Assembly (NCBI GenBank): GCA_023417475.1
Contig: JAEZFP010000028.1
Span: 1-64,000 of the forward strand
DNA: 64,000 nt
Source: Bacillota bacterium
Lineage (GTDB): Bacteria > Bacillota > UBA4882 > UBA8346
Direction: 5' to 3'
Part shown: positions 50,747 through 59,247 of the stretch, one piece after another
Layout of the letters: each line of letters begins with the position of its first letter
How positions within the stretch are numbered: the stretch's first letter is position 1
Made by a program: the position numbers and the translations under genes
Notes under the pieces: model-generated
Seen by the model: the letters and a program-made list of their open reading frames with translations, nothing else
Told to the model about the DNA's origin: nothing
Databases searched by the model: none

Positions 50747-51907
50747 TTGCGCAAAGCGATTAACCAGGAACGGATGCGTTCCCTCAATAAACACCAGATC
50801 TTCGTTTTGGTGAAACAAACCGGCCCGGTCTCGAAAAAAGCCGTCGCCGACCGCTTGGGCATCAGCCTGACGACGGTTTCCACCTTCATCAACGAGTTGC
50901 TCGACGAGGAGAAACTGGTCCCCTGCGGCACCTCCAAATCGACCGGCGGCCGCAAATCGGAGCTCTTCACCCTGAATCCCGACGCCCTGTACGTGATGGG
51001 AGTCGATATTCAAGTCGACCGTTTGGTTTGCGTGATCCTGAATTTCACCGGCGATCCGCTTTATGCGGAGACCGTCCCGCTGACGGAGACCGACGAGTGG
51101 CAGGTCGCCGCTTTGCTAAAGCAACAGCTCGCCCGTTGCGTCGACCAGGCGGACATTCCCCCGGGCAAACTGGGCGCGCTGGGCATCGGTGTCCCCGGAA
51201 TCGTCGATCCCGGGAGTTCCCTGATTGAATTCGCTCCCAACCTCGGTTGGCGTTCGGTCAACCTCCCCGCGATGCTGGCGCTGGAGTTGCCGCTGGTGAT
51301 CGAGAACGAAGCCAACGCCGCCGTGCTGGGCGAGAAAACCTACGGTTTGGGCAAGGACCATTCCAATATCGCCTTTATCTCCATCGGCAGCGGTATCGGG
51401 ACCGGCCTGATCCTCAACAACGCGCTCTACCGGGGTTTTGCCAACAACTCCGGCGAATTCGGCCATATGACCGTGGTCCCCGACGGGTTGCCCTGCCGGT
51501 GCGGCAACCACGGCTGTTGGGAGGTTTACGCCTCCGACGACGCCGCCTTGCAGCGGTTCCGCGACCAAACCGGCGCGCCGCCGGCCGATTTTGACGCCCT
51601 GCTGCGACTGGCCGCAGCGGGCGACCCGGCCGCGTTGGAGACGCTGGAGGAGACCGCCCGTTACCTTGGGATCGGTTTGGCCAACCTCGCCAATGCTTTA
51701 AACCCCGAACTGATCGTCCTGGGCGGCAAACTTGCCCAACACCAATCATTGATCCGCAACCGCCTGCTGCGGGAGGTGAAAGAGCGCGCCTTGGACCGCG
51801 CCTTTCGCGGTTTGACGGTGGACTTTTCGACATTGGGCGTTCAAGCGACGGCCTTGGGTGTGGCCGGACTGGCGTTACAGCGGGTGATCGCCGAGCCGGA
51901 ACCCTAA
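50747..51907 (+). CDS. xylR: ROK-family transcriptional regulator of xylose genes
   Basis: The 386-residue protein has an N-terminal helix-turn-helix (VSKKAVADRLGISLTTVSTFINELLDEEKL, residues 24-53) and a C-terminal ROK sugar-kinase-like domain: GIGVPGIVDPGSSL, ENEANAAVLGEKTYG, ISIGSGIGTGLILN and the zinc motif PCRCGNHGCWE. This is the architecture of XylR repressors, which release DNA with xylose or a related sugar. It stands 82 bases before xylB and xylA and is divergent from the RQC-domain gene. TTG start with AAAGGA ten bases upstream; an ATG nine codons later is possible. Confidence 0.93.
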   Translation: MRKAINQERMRSLNKHQIFVLVKQTGPVSKKAVADRLGISLTTVSTFINELLDEEKLVPCGTSKSTGGRKSELFTLNPDALYVMGVDIQVDRLVCVILNFTGDPLYAETVPLTETDEWQVAALLKQQLARCVDQADIPPGKLGALGIGVPGIVDPGSSLIEFAPNLGWRSVNLPAMLALELPLVIENEANAAVLGEKTYGLGKDHSNIAFISIGSGIGTGLILNNALYRGFANNSGEFGHMTVVPDGLPCRCGNHGCWEVYASDDAALQRFRDQTGAPPADFDALLRLAAAGDPAALETLEETARYLGIGLANLANALNPELIVLGGKLAQHQSLIRNRLLREVKERALDRAFRGLTVDFSTLGVQATALGVAGLALQRVIAEPEP

Positions 51908-51989
51908 CCGGACCGCCCTTTCATTCCAGAGGTTCGTTTGTTACGTTCGTTTCCATTCACTATTTCGGATTCGTAAGGAGTGATCAGCC

Positions 51990-53483
51990 ATGGGCTATTT
52001 ATTGGGTTACGACATCGGGAGCTCCGCGGTGAAGGCTTCGTTGCTCGACGCCGCCACCGGGGCGGTCGTCGCGGCCGCCACTTCGCCGCCGGGGACGGAA
52101 CTGTCGATCGCCGCCCCCCGGCCGGGATGGGCCGAACAAGACCCCGCCACCTGGTGGGAGCATGTCAAACTGGCCACGGCGGCGTTGGGCGAGCGCGACG
52201 GAGTCAAGCTCCGGGAGGTGCAAGCGATCGGCATCTCCTACCAAATGCACGGTCTGGTGCTGGTCGACCAAAACCACCGGGTCTTGCGGCCGGCGATCAT
52301 CTGGTGCGACAGCCGGGCGGTCGCCATTGGCGAGGCGGCCTTTACGGCGCTGGGGACCGACAACTGCCTGCGTCACCTGTTGAACTCTCCCGGAAATTTC
52401 ACCGCCTCCAAATTGCGCTGGGTCCGCGAGCATGAGCCGGAAGTGTACGCCAAGGTCCATAAAGCCATGTTGCCCGGAGAATATATCGCCATGATGCTGA
52501 CCGGCGCGATCGTCACCACCCCGTCCGGCCTCTCCGAAGGCGTCTGGTGGGATTATCAATCGCAAACCCCGGCCGCAATGATTTTGGACCATTACCAATT
52601 GAATCCCGAACTGCTGCCGGAAGTGCGGCCGGTTTTCGCCAATCAGGGCGAGTTGACGGCCCAGGCCGCCGCCGAACTTGGCTTACGGCCCGGAACCGTC
52701 GTCGCCTACCGCGCCGGGGATCAGCCCAACAACGCCTTTTCCTTGAACGTGTTGGAACCGGGCGAGATCGCCGCCACCGCTGGAACCAGCGGCGTGGTGT
52801 ACGGCGTGGGCGACCAGCCGAACTTTGACCCGTTATCGCGGGTGAACACTTTTGTCCACGTCAACCATCGGCCCGACGCCGCCCGCTACGGCATCCTGCT
52901 CTGCCTGAACGGGACCGCCATTCTCAACCGCTGGCTGCGCGACCTGCTCGGCGCCGACCGGATCAGTTACGAGCAGATGAACGCGATCGCCGCGCAAGCC
53001 CCGGCGGGCGCCGCCGGACTGACGGTGTTGCCTTACGGCAACGGCGCCGAACGGACCTTGGCCAACCGGGAAGTCGGCGCATTGGTCCACGGCCTGAACT
53101 TTAACATTCACCAACGGGCGCACCTGCTTCGGGCGGCGCAGGAAGGAATCGTCTTCGCCCTCAATTACGGCGTCGCGATCATGCGCGAGATGGGCGTGGC
53201 GGTGCGGACCGTCAAGGCGGGGCGGGCCAATCTGTTTCTCAGCCCGTTGTTCGCCCAGACCTTCGCCACCGTCACCGGCGCCCGGGTGGAACTTTACAAT
53301 ACCGACGGCGCGCAAGGCGCGGCGCGGGGGGCCGGCGTGGGTGCCGGAATCTACCGCGACTTTCAAGAGGCGTTCCAGGGCTTGCAATCCCTCCAAACCG
53401 TCGAACCCGATCCGGCCCAAACGCAATTTTACCAAGCGGCCTATCAACAATGGCAAGCGGTGCTCGCTGAAAAACTTACGTAA
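51990..53483 (+). CDS. xylB: Xylulokinase
   Basis: The 497-residue FGGY-family kinase phosphorylates D-xylulose with ATP. Seen: DIGSSAVKASLLDAATG at the start (phosphate loop 1), QMHGLVLVD and WCDSRAV in the first domain, LPGEYIAMMLTGA, and in the second domain IAATAGTSGVVYG and the tail ARGAGVGAGIY. Length is typical. AAGGAG precedes the ATG. It lies between xylR and xylA with short gaps; gene order xylR-xylB-xylA and the locus give the xylulose assignment. The FGGY signature itself is hard to name, so another pentulose is possible. Confidence 0.93.
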   Translation: MGYLLGYDIGSSAVKASLLDAATGAVVAAATSPPGTELSIAAPRPGWAEQDPATWWEHVKLATAALGERDGVKLREVQAIGISYQMHGLVLVDQNHRVLRPAIIWCDSRAVAIGEAAFTALGTDNCLRHLLNSPGNFTASKLRWVREHEPEVYAKVHKAMLPGEYIAMMLTGAIVTTPSGLSEGVWWDYQSQTPAAMILDHYQLNPELLPEVRPVFANQGELTAQAAAELGLRPGTVVAYRAGDQPNNAFSLNVLEPGEIAATAGTSGVVYGVGDQPNFDPLSRVNTFVHVNHRPDAARYGILLCLNGTAILNRWLRDLLGADRISYEQMNAIAAQAPAGAAGLTVLPYGNGAERTLANREVGALVHGLNFNIHQRAHLLRAAQEGIVFALNYGVAIMREMGVAVRTVKAGRANLFLSPLFAQTFATVTGARVELYNTDGAQGAARGAGVGAGIYRDFQEAFQGLQSLQTVEPDPAQTQFYQAAYQQWQAVLAEKLT

Positions 53484-53519
53484 ATAAAAATAAACCAATA
53501 TAAAGGGAGGCAAAATTTC

Positions 53520-54659
53520 ATGTCAATTCCAAAATCTTACCACAGCGTCTGTCGTTGGACCTTCAACCCCGGCAAGGGCGGTTTCGTCCCGGCCGACATG
53601 CGTCCGGCGTGGCAATGGTCGGAACTGGATTCGGTGGCCGTGATCGAACTGATCAAAAACAAGATCGCGCCGCGCCTGCCGGAACATATCGAGTTGGGTT
53701 ATGAAGTCCATTACGATGTCGAAGTGAATGAAGCCAACGCCGCGGCGATGGTCGACGCGTTACGCGACGCCAAGATGAGCCTGGCGATGATCACCCCCGG
53801 CGCTCACAGCCATTTCGCCTACGGCGGGGTCGCTTCCCTGGATCCGCACGAACGGAAGGCCGCCGCGGAACTGGGCCAAAAGACCGTCGCCCTGGCGTAC
53901 GGAACCATGAAAAAAGCCTGGCACGCCGCGCCGGAGCTGGCCCCGTCCTTCGTACTCTGGAACGGCTCCTACGGCTACGATCTGGCCTCGGTCGCCGTCC
54001 GCCGCATGTACCAAAACCTTAAGGAAAGCGTGGCCGAGCTCTGTAAATACGAAGCCGCATTGGGCGGCCAAATGTACATCGGGGTCGAACCCAAACCCAA
54101 CGAAGGCCATCCGGCGATGTTGCTGCCGACCGTCGCTTCGGCGATTCTGTTCTTCCGGAAACTGGAGGAAGAGTTTGGCGTCGCCCGGGCCAAAAAAGGC
54201 GTCAACAAAGAGTTCGGCCATTCCGAGATGATCGGTTTGGACCATGTTTATGACTCGGTGGAAGAGCTGGACAACAACGCCATGGTCCATATGCATATCA
54301 ACAGCCAGGGCTATAACGACGGCATCATTCTCGGCGGCCCCGGTAAATACGACATCGACCACGGCGCGCGGATCAACGGCATGAACATCGCCATCGCCGG
54401 CCTGATTCAGGAGTCCGGCTTCAACCGTTGGAAAGGCCATGACATGCAAGTCCGGGCCTATGACAACGAAACGCAAGGCATCGACCGGGTGCTCCGCTCC
54501 ATTTTGTACTGGGACGCCTGCGAACAGGCCGCCCGCGGGCTCGACACCGCCGCCCTCTTTACCTTCCTGGAGCAACGCGAGACCGCCAAAGCCGAAGACC
54601 TGATGCGCGGGGCCGTGGTCAACGCCTGCCAGATCTTTGACCGGATGTATCGGGGCTAA
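53520..54659 (+). CDS. xylA: Divergent xylose isomerase family protein
   Basis: The 379-residue protein is an isomerase of the TIM-barrel xylose-isomerase type, probably converting D-xylose to D-xylulose. Conserved barrel landmarks are GVEPKPNEGHPA, NKEFGHSEMIGLDHVYDS, and HMHINSQGYNDG, with metal-ligand type Glu, His and Asp. However the class signature WGGREGYE appears as LWNGSYGYD, and the first barrel segments are unlike class I or II enzymes. Context (xylR-xylB before it and xylFGH after) supports the call; an isomerase for another aldopentose is possible. GGGAGG is 9 bases before ATG. Confidence 0.85.
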   Translation: MSIPKSYHSVCRWTFNPGKGGFVPADMRPAWQWSELDSVAVIELIKNKIAPRLPEHIELGYEVHYDVEVNEANAAAMVDALRDAKMSLAMITPGAHSHFAYGGVASLDPHERKAAAELGQKTVALAYGTMKKAWHAAPELAPSFVLWNGSYGYDLASVAVRRMYQNLKESVAELCKYEAALGGQMYIGVEPKPNEGHPAMLLPTVASAILFFRKLEEEFGVARAKKGVNKEFGHSEMIGLDHVYDSVEELDNNAMVHMHINSQGYNDGIILGGPGKYDIDHGARINGMNIAIAGLIQESGFNRWKGHDMQVRAYDNETQGIDRVLRSILYWDACEQAARGLDTAALFTFLEQRETAKAEDLMRGAVVNACQIFDRMYRG

Positions 54660-54685
54660 GCTTGTCACGGACCGATTGGAACCGC

Positions 54686-54716
54686 AACCCCGTCGTAACC
54701 GGCGGGGTTTTCGTTT
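54686..54716 (+). terminator. Terminator after xylA
   Basis: AACCCCG and CGGGGTT form a 7-bp stem, followed by TTCGTTT. It separates the catabolic genes from the sensing operon. Confidence 0.8.
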
Positions 54717-54719
54717 ACC

Positions 54720-54992
54720 CCTCCTATTTCAGCTCCAACCGGTTCCCGGCTCGCCCATTCCGGTGTCCGGATTCCCAATTCCCGTTCCCGAATTTGGGGT
54801 TCCGGTTCCTGCATTGACCTTTCCGGTTCTTCGATCTTGTTTTCCGACGCCAGAACGCAACGCCGGGGTTCCGGAAGGTGTTTCCGGGGTTCCGGTTGGC
54901 CGCTCCGGGGTACCGGAAAACCCCGCCCCGGTCGGTTTGATAGGGTTTGCCGGTGTTTTGCCCGCAATTTCATTTCATAAAAACAGAATTTC
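54720..54992. repeat. 21-bp-periodic intergenic array, locus 3 (about 11 units)
   Basis: Units of 21 bp starting GGTTCC- or close variants lie at 54741, 54762, 54783, 54804, 54825, 54867, 54888 and 54909, all in one phase; units to either side are more decayed. TTCC pairs recur at 54779/54785, 54800/54806, 54821/54827. The plus strand reads as Val-Pro-x4-Pro-like heptads, as the array at 20.6 kb does on the minus strand, and both contain CCCGAATTTGG. Located between xylA and the sensing operon. Confidence 0.85.
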
Positions 54993-55075
54993 AGGAATAA
55001 AAAGGATTTTTTAAAATTTTGTTAAATAATCTGAGTAGGATGCTTCCAACATAAACCGATGAAAGAGCGGATTCC

Positions 55076-56095
55076 ATGCGCACCAACTGGATTGTGGCGA
55101 TCTTATCGTTATTAATGATCATAGCCGCTTTGATGCTAGTCACCCAGACGGTGGGGTTTTTCGGGGGCGAGGCGGCGGAGACGGTCAATCCGCAACAATA
55201 TCAGGATTACCGTTACCATTTCGTGCTGATTGCCCAGACCACCGAAGAAGGGTATTGGCGACAGGTTTTGGATGGTTCCGGCGAGATTTGCCGCCGCGCC
55301 AAGATCGCGTTGGAAAGCTACGGGCCGAAGGTGCTCGACCCCAAGGAGCTGGAACGTTATCTGGAGATGGCGATCCTCTCCGGCGTCGACGGGATTTTGA
55401 TTGACGCGCCCAACGACCCGACCTTCCGCCAACTGATCGACGAGGCGACGGCGAAACGGATTCCGGTGGTGGCGTTGGCCAGCCATTTGGAGCCCGACCG
55501 CCAAATCTCGTTCGTGGGAATTTCCAGCTACGATTTGGGTTATCAGACCGGGCAGGCGTTGCGTCAAGCCGTGGCCGACCGGGCGATCAACGTGGCGTTG
55601 CTGGTCAACTCCAACTTTTCCGCGGCCGGTTCGCGGCAGTATTTGACCGGTTTTAAGGCGGCGATCCTCCCTCAGCCCAAAATCGCCGTCCGGCTGGTGA
55701 TGAACTCGAAAGGCGAAAGTCTCAGCGCCGAAGAACAGACCCAATCGATCATTAAAAACCACCCGGAGATCGGGGCGATCATCTGTTCCGACTCCAGCGA
55801 CACGTTGGGCGTGGCCAAACTGGTGGTCGACTTGAACCAGGTCTCCCGGATCACCATCATCGGTTGCGGCCTGACCCCGGAGATCGCCAATTACATCCGC
55901 CGCGGGGTGATCCAAGGCGTAATGGCCGACGATCCCAGCGTTTTAGGGGCGCAGGGCGTATCCACCTTGCTCCGTTTGAAACAAGGCCTGGCCCAACAAG
56001 AGGTGTATCATATGCCGCTCACCTTGGTTACTTCCCAAAACGTTGATATGGTCTACCACAATTTCAACCATCACCCGGTCGAGCCGGCGCCATGA
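55076..56095 (+). CDS. Membrane-anchored sugar-binding sensor protein (XylFII-like)
   Basis: The 339-residue protein has a single N-terminal membrane helix (WIVAILSLLMIIAALMLV) without a lipobox, then a periplasmic-binding-protein type 1 fold (YHFVLIAQTTEEGYWRQVLDGS, GVDGILIDAPNDP, ISFVGISSYDLGYQTGQAL, IGAIICSDSSDTLGVA, TIIGCGLTPEIANYIRRG). It overlaps the histidine kinase by four bases. In Clostridium beijerinckii the XylFII-LytS-YesN three-component system has this same order: a binding protein that touches the kinase sensor domain and triggers it with xylose. This protein would be the ligand-binding part. It is anchored rather than free. Confidence 0.88.
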   Translation: MRTNWIVAILSLLMIIAALMLVTQTVGFFGGEAAETVNPQQYQDYRYHFVLIAQTTEEGYWRQVLDGSGEICRRAKIALESYGPKVLDPKELERYLEMAILSGVDGILIDAPNDPTFRQLIDEATAKRIPVVALASHLEPDRQISFVGISSYDLGYQTGQALRQAVADRAINVALLVNSNFSAAGSRQYLTGFKAAILPQPKIAVRLVMNSKGESLSAEEQTQSIIKNHPEIGAIICSDSSDTLGVAKLVVDLNQVSRITIIGCGLTPEIANYIRRGVIQGVMADDPSVLGAQGVSTLLRLKQGLAQQEVYHMPLTLVTSQNVDMVYHNFNHHPVEPAP

Positions 56096-57579
56096 GACAC
56101 GCGCCGGCCCGCTTTCAAACCATTCGCAGCAAACTGTTGGTCGCTTTTCTGCTGATGCTGGCCACCGTCGCCCTGGTCAGCTTCATCTCCTATTATAGCG
56201 AGCAGTTTCTGTTAAAACGGGTCAACGTGCTTTTGACCCATAACTTAAAATTAAAACAGTTCCGGTCGGACGTCGACAATGTCGCGATTTATCTCGAGAA
56301 ATACCTCATCTCCCGGAACTTTAATATGTTGCGCGATTATTACCGTTACAGCCAGGCGGTGGACACCGAATATCCCAACCTGGGCGTGATCAAGCCGTCG
56401 CTTGAAAACGCCCTCCTGCTGGAGAATATCCATAACATGACCCGTTCCTTCCTGGGCCAGGCCGAAAAAGCGGTTCAGGCCAAACGGGCCCGGGACAGCT
56501 ACGGCTATCACCAGGCCTTCGTGGAAGTTTCGCGCTACCGCACCAACATCAACTGGGCCATCGACCGGCTGATCACCGCCCAACTGGAGGAGAACAGCCG
56601 TCAATACCTGCTCATCACCAAACAGTTGGCCAACATACAACAGATCGGCTTATTGTTGATCGCCGGCGCGTTGATCTTCAGCGTGATGATGACGGTTTGG
56701 CTCAGTTACCGGTTGACCAAACCCTTGGGCAAACTGGCTCACGCCGCCCAGACCATCAGCGCGGGCAATTTCAGCCTGCCGCCGCTGGATGTCTCCAGCA
56801 ACGACGAGGTCGGCGTGGTCGCCGGAACCTTCAATACCATGGCCGCCAGCCTCGATCTCCTGATCAAAGAGATCAAACGCCAAACCGATCTGGAGATCCG
56901 GCTGCAAGAGCAAGAGTTGCAAAACTTATTGATGAAAAACACGGTGCGCGAGGCGGAGCTGCACGCTTTGCAATCGCAGATCAACCCGCATTTTCTCTTC
57001 AACATGCTGAACGCCGGGGTCCAACTGGCGGTGATCGAAGGCGCCGAAGCCACCGCCAACTATGTTGACAAAGTGTCGTCGTTGCTCCGTTACAACCTGC
57101 GCCGTTTGGATAAACCGGTCACCATCGCCGCCGAAGCCCAACACCTGCAGACGTATTTTTTTATCTTGAGCACCCGGTACGGGGCCGACCGTTTTCAGTT
57201 TGCCGTGACCATCGATCCGGCGGTAGCCGGATTGCAAATCCCCCTGCTCACCTTGCAACCGATCGTCGAGAACGCCTTAATTCACGGCGTGGAGGATCTG
57301 GAAAGCGGCGGGCGAATTACGGTCCGGGCCTGGCGGGAAGTTGACGAAGCGCTGATCGAGGTCGCCGACAACGGCCGCGGCATCGACGCGGCGACCTTGG
57401 AACGGCTCCAGCATCAATCCGATCCCAGCGCCGGCCACACCACCGGGCTTGGCTTGCGTAATGTCCGGGAACGGCTGCGGATCTCCTTCGGCGAGGATTG
57501 CCGGATGACGATCACCAGCATCCCCGGCGCGGGCGCCACCGTAACGCTGCGCTTGCCGATCGCCGCCGAACTCGGATGA
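56092..57579 (+). CDS. YesM/LytS-type sensor histidine kinase for sugar sensing
   Basis: The 495-residue kinase has two transmembrane helices (residues 16-36 and about 180-205) around an extracytoplasmic domain of about 145 residues, then a HAMP domain (YRLTKPLGKLAHAAQTISAGNF), a coil, and a LytS-type kinase: HALQSQINPHFLFNMLNAG with the phospho-His near residue 299, and an ATPase with PIVENALIHGVEDL, EVADNGRGID and GLGLRNVRERL. Start overlaps the sensor gene (ATGA). It passes phosphate to the YesN-type regulator that follows. The short extracytoplasmic domain is expected to receive the state of the XylFII-like protein. Confidence 0.94.
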   Translation: MRHAPARFQTIRSKLLVAFLLMLATVALVSFISYYSEQFLLKRVNVLLTHNLKLKQFRSDVDNVAIYLEKYLISRNFNMLRDYYRYSQAVDTEYPNLGVIKPSLENALLLENIHNMTRSFLGQAEKAVQAKRARDSYGYHQAFVEVSRYRTNINWAIDRLITAQLEENSRQYLLITKQLANIQQIGLLLIAGALIFSVMMTVWLSYRLTKPLGKLAHAAQTISAGNFSLPPLDVSSNDEVGVVAGTFNTMAASLDLLIKEIKRQTDLEIRLQEQELQNLLMKNTVREAELHALQSQINPHFLFNMLNAGVQLAVIEGAEATANYVDKVSSLLRYNLRRLDKPVTIAAEAQHLQTYFFILSTRYGADRFQFAVTIDPAVAGLQIPLLTLQPIVENALIHGVEDLESGGRITVRAWREVDEALIEVADNGRGIDAATLERLQHQSDPSAGHTTGLGLRNVRERLRISFGEDCRMTITSIPGAGATVTLRLPIAAELG

Positions 57580-57636
57580 ATTTGGACATTAAACGCCCGC
57601 AAGCGATTGATAGCGACTATATAAGAAGGTGAAACG

Positions 57637-59247
57637 ATGCTCCGGGTTTTAGTGGTCGATGACGAACAGTTAATGCTCGAGGCGGTCTGTAAAATCCTGA
57701 CGCCCGAAACCGCGGTGGAACTGGCCACGGCGCGCACGGGCCGGGAAGCCATCGAACTGGCGGAACGGTTCCGCCCCGATCTGGTGATGATGGATATCAA
57801 GATGCCGGGGATCAACGGCCTGGAAGCCTTGGCGGAGATTCGCCGTTTCAACTCCCAGGCGGTTTTGGTGATCCTGTCGGCCTACGAAAACTTCAGTTAC
57901 GCCCAGGACGCGATCCGGCTGGACGTCTTCGATTATCTTTTGAAACCGGTCAACAAAACCCGGATCCTGGAGACCATTCGCAAGGTCCAGGCCCATCTGG
58001 AGCAGCAACGCGCCGCGCGCCAGGAGGAACTGGCCCTGCGCGAACGGTACCAAAAACTGCTGCCGTTGATTGAAAACGAGTTTCTCCACGCGTTGCAGAG
58101 CGGGATCGACCGGGTCGCCCTCGCCGAATATCAGGATTTGTTGGGGATCGAATTTGCGGCCGGCTGTTTTATGGCCGTCCTGTACGACGAGGCCCGTTCC
58201 GGCGCCGACGATATGGAGCAGAAATACCGCCTGCGCGCCAAATTAATCGAATTGGCCGACGGCATCCGTCATCTCTTCCCGTGTCTGGTCGGGCCGGTCA
58301 AGATTAACCCGATCACCGTTTTCGTGCCGTTAAGCCGGACCGATCTCACCCCGGCGGAGTTAGAGACCCATTACGCAATGCGGATTATGGAGTATTTTCA
58401 ACAAAACCACGGCATTCGCTGCGCCCGGATCGGCATCGGCAATATTTACGAGCATCCCGGCAGCCTCGGCCGCTCGTTTCAGGAAGCGATCCTGGCGCTG
58501 AATTACGCCACCGGGCAACCGGTCTGTTTTTACCAAAACTACCGGGACCTGACCGCCGCCGGCGGGGAGACGGAACTCCGGGAGCAGACCCAAGCGATTG
58601 TCGAGGCCGTCCGGTTTGGCCACCTGTACCGGGTGGAGACGCTTCTCAACCGGCTGACGGTCCGTTACACCGGGGCCGCCGTCACCGACCGCAATTTATT
58701 CCTCTGTGAAATGCTCGAGCTATTGCTCGCCGCGTACCGGGTGGTCCGCGAGCACACCCGCGCCAGCGTCGGTTATCCCAATCCGGTCCAACTGTTGCCG
58801 GCTTTCGGCGAATACTGCGATGTCGCGGCGGTGCTGGAGCATGTTTCCCGGCAGATTCTCTCATTGACGGAAGCGATCAAAAGCGGCCGCGCGCAGCAGG
58901 TCAACACGGTGATTTTGCAAGCCAAGCAACAGATCGATCAGCTTTACCAAGAAGATCTTAGTTTGGACGACCTGGCGCAAGCCGTCGCGGTCAGCCCCTT
59001 TTATCTCAGCCGCCTCTTCCGGGAGGAGTTGGGCGTCAGTTTTACGGAGTATGTCACCAAATTGCGCTTGGAAAAAGCCCTCAACTTATTGGCGGACGGA
59101 CTGTCGGTCAAAGAGTGTTGTTTCGCGGTCGGCTATAACGACCCCAATTATTTCTCGCGGATCTTCCGAAAGCACTATCACGTCTCTCCCACCGAATACC
59201 GGGACGATCTGCTCCGCCGGAAGGAGCCGTTGAATTTCAATGAATAA
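57637..59247 (+). CDS. YesN-type AraC-family response regulator
   Basis: The 536-residue regulator has a receiver at residues 1-120 (VLVVDDEQLML; phospho-acceptor D53 in LVMMDIKMPG; FDYLLKPVN), a middle region of about 300 residues, and a C-terminal AraC-type double helix-turn-helix (DLSLDDLAQAVAVSPFYLSRLF, VKECCFAVGYNDPNYFSRIFRKHY). It is expected to bind DNA when phosphorylated and activate the downstream transport genes. AAGAAGG precedes ATG; its stop overlaps the XylF-like lipoprotein by eight bases. Confidence 0.95.
   Translation: MLRVLVVDDEQLMLEAVCKILTPETAVELATARTGREAIELAERFRPDLVMMDIKMPGINGLEALAEIRRFNSQAVLVILSAYENFSYAQDAIRLDVFDYLLKPVNKTRILETIRKVQAHLEQQRAARQEELALRERYQKLLPLIENEFLHALQSGIDRVALAEYQDLLGIEFAAGCFMAVLYDEARSGADDMEQKYRLRAKLIELADGIRHLFPCLVGPVKINPITVFVPLSRTDLTPAELETHYAMRIMEYFQQNHGIRCARIGIGNIYEHPGSLGRSFQEAILALNYATGQPVCFYQNYRDLTAAGGETELREQTQAIVEAVRFGHLYRVETLLNRLTVRYTGAAVTDRNLFLCEMLELLLAAYRVVREHTRASVGYPNPVQLLPAFGEYCDVAAVLEHVSRQILSLTEAIKSGRAQQVNTVILQAKQQIDQLYQEDLSLDDLAQAVAVSPFYLSRLFREELGVSFTEYVTKLRLEKALNLLADGLSVKECCFAVGYNDPNYFSRIFRKHYHVSPTEYRDDLLRRKEPLNFNE

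Noticed and set aside
54637..55014. Open frame with Val-Pro heptads after xylA
   Set aside because: Same reason: a translation of the repeat array, overlapping the xylA stop and its terminator.
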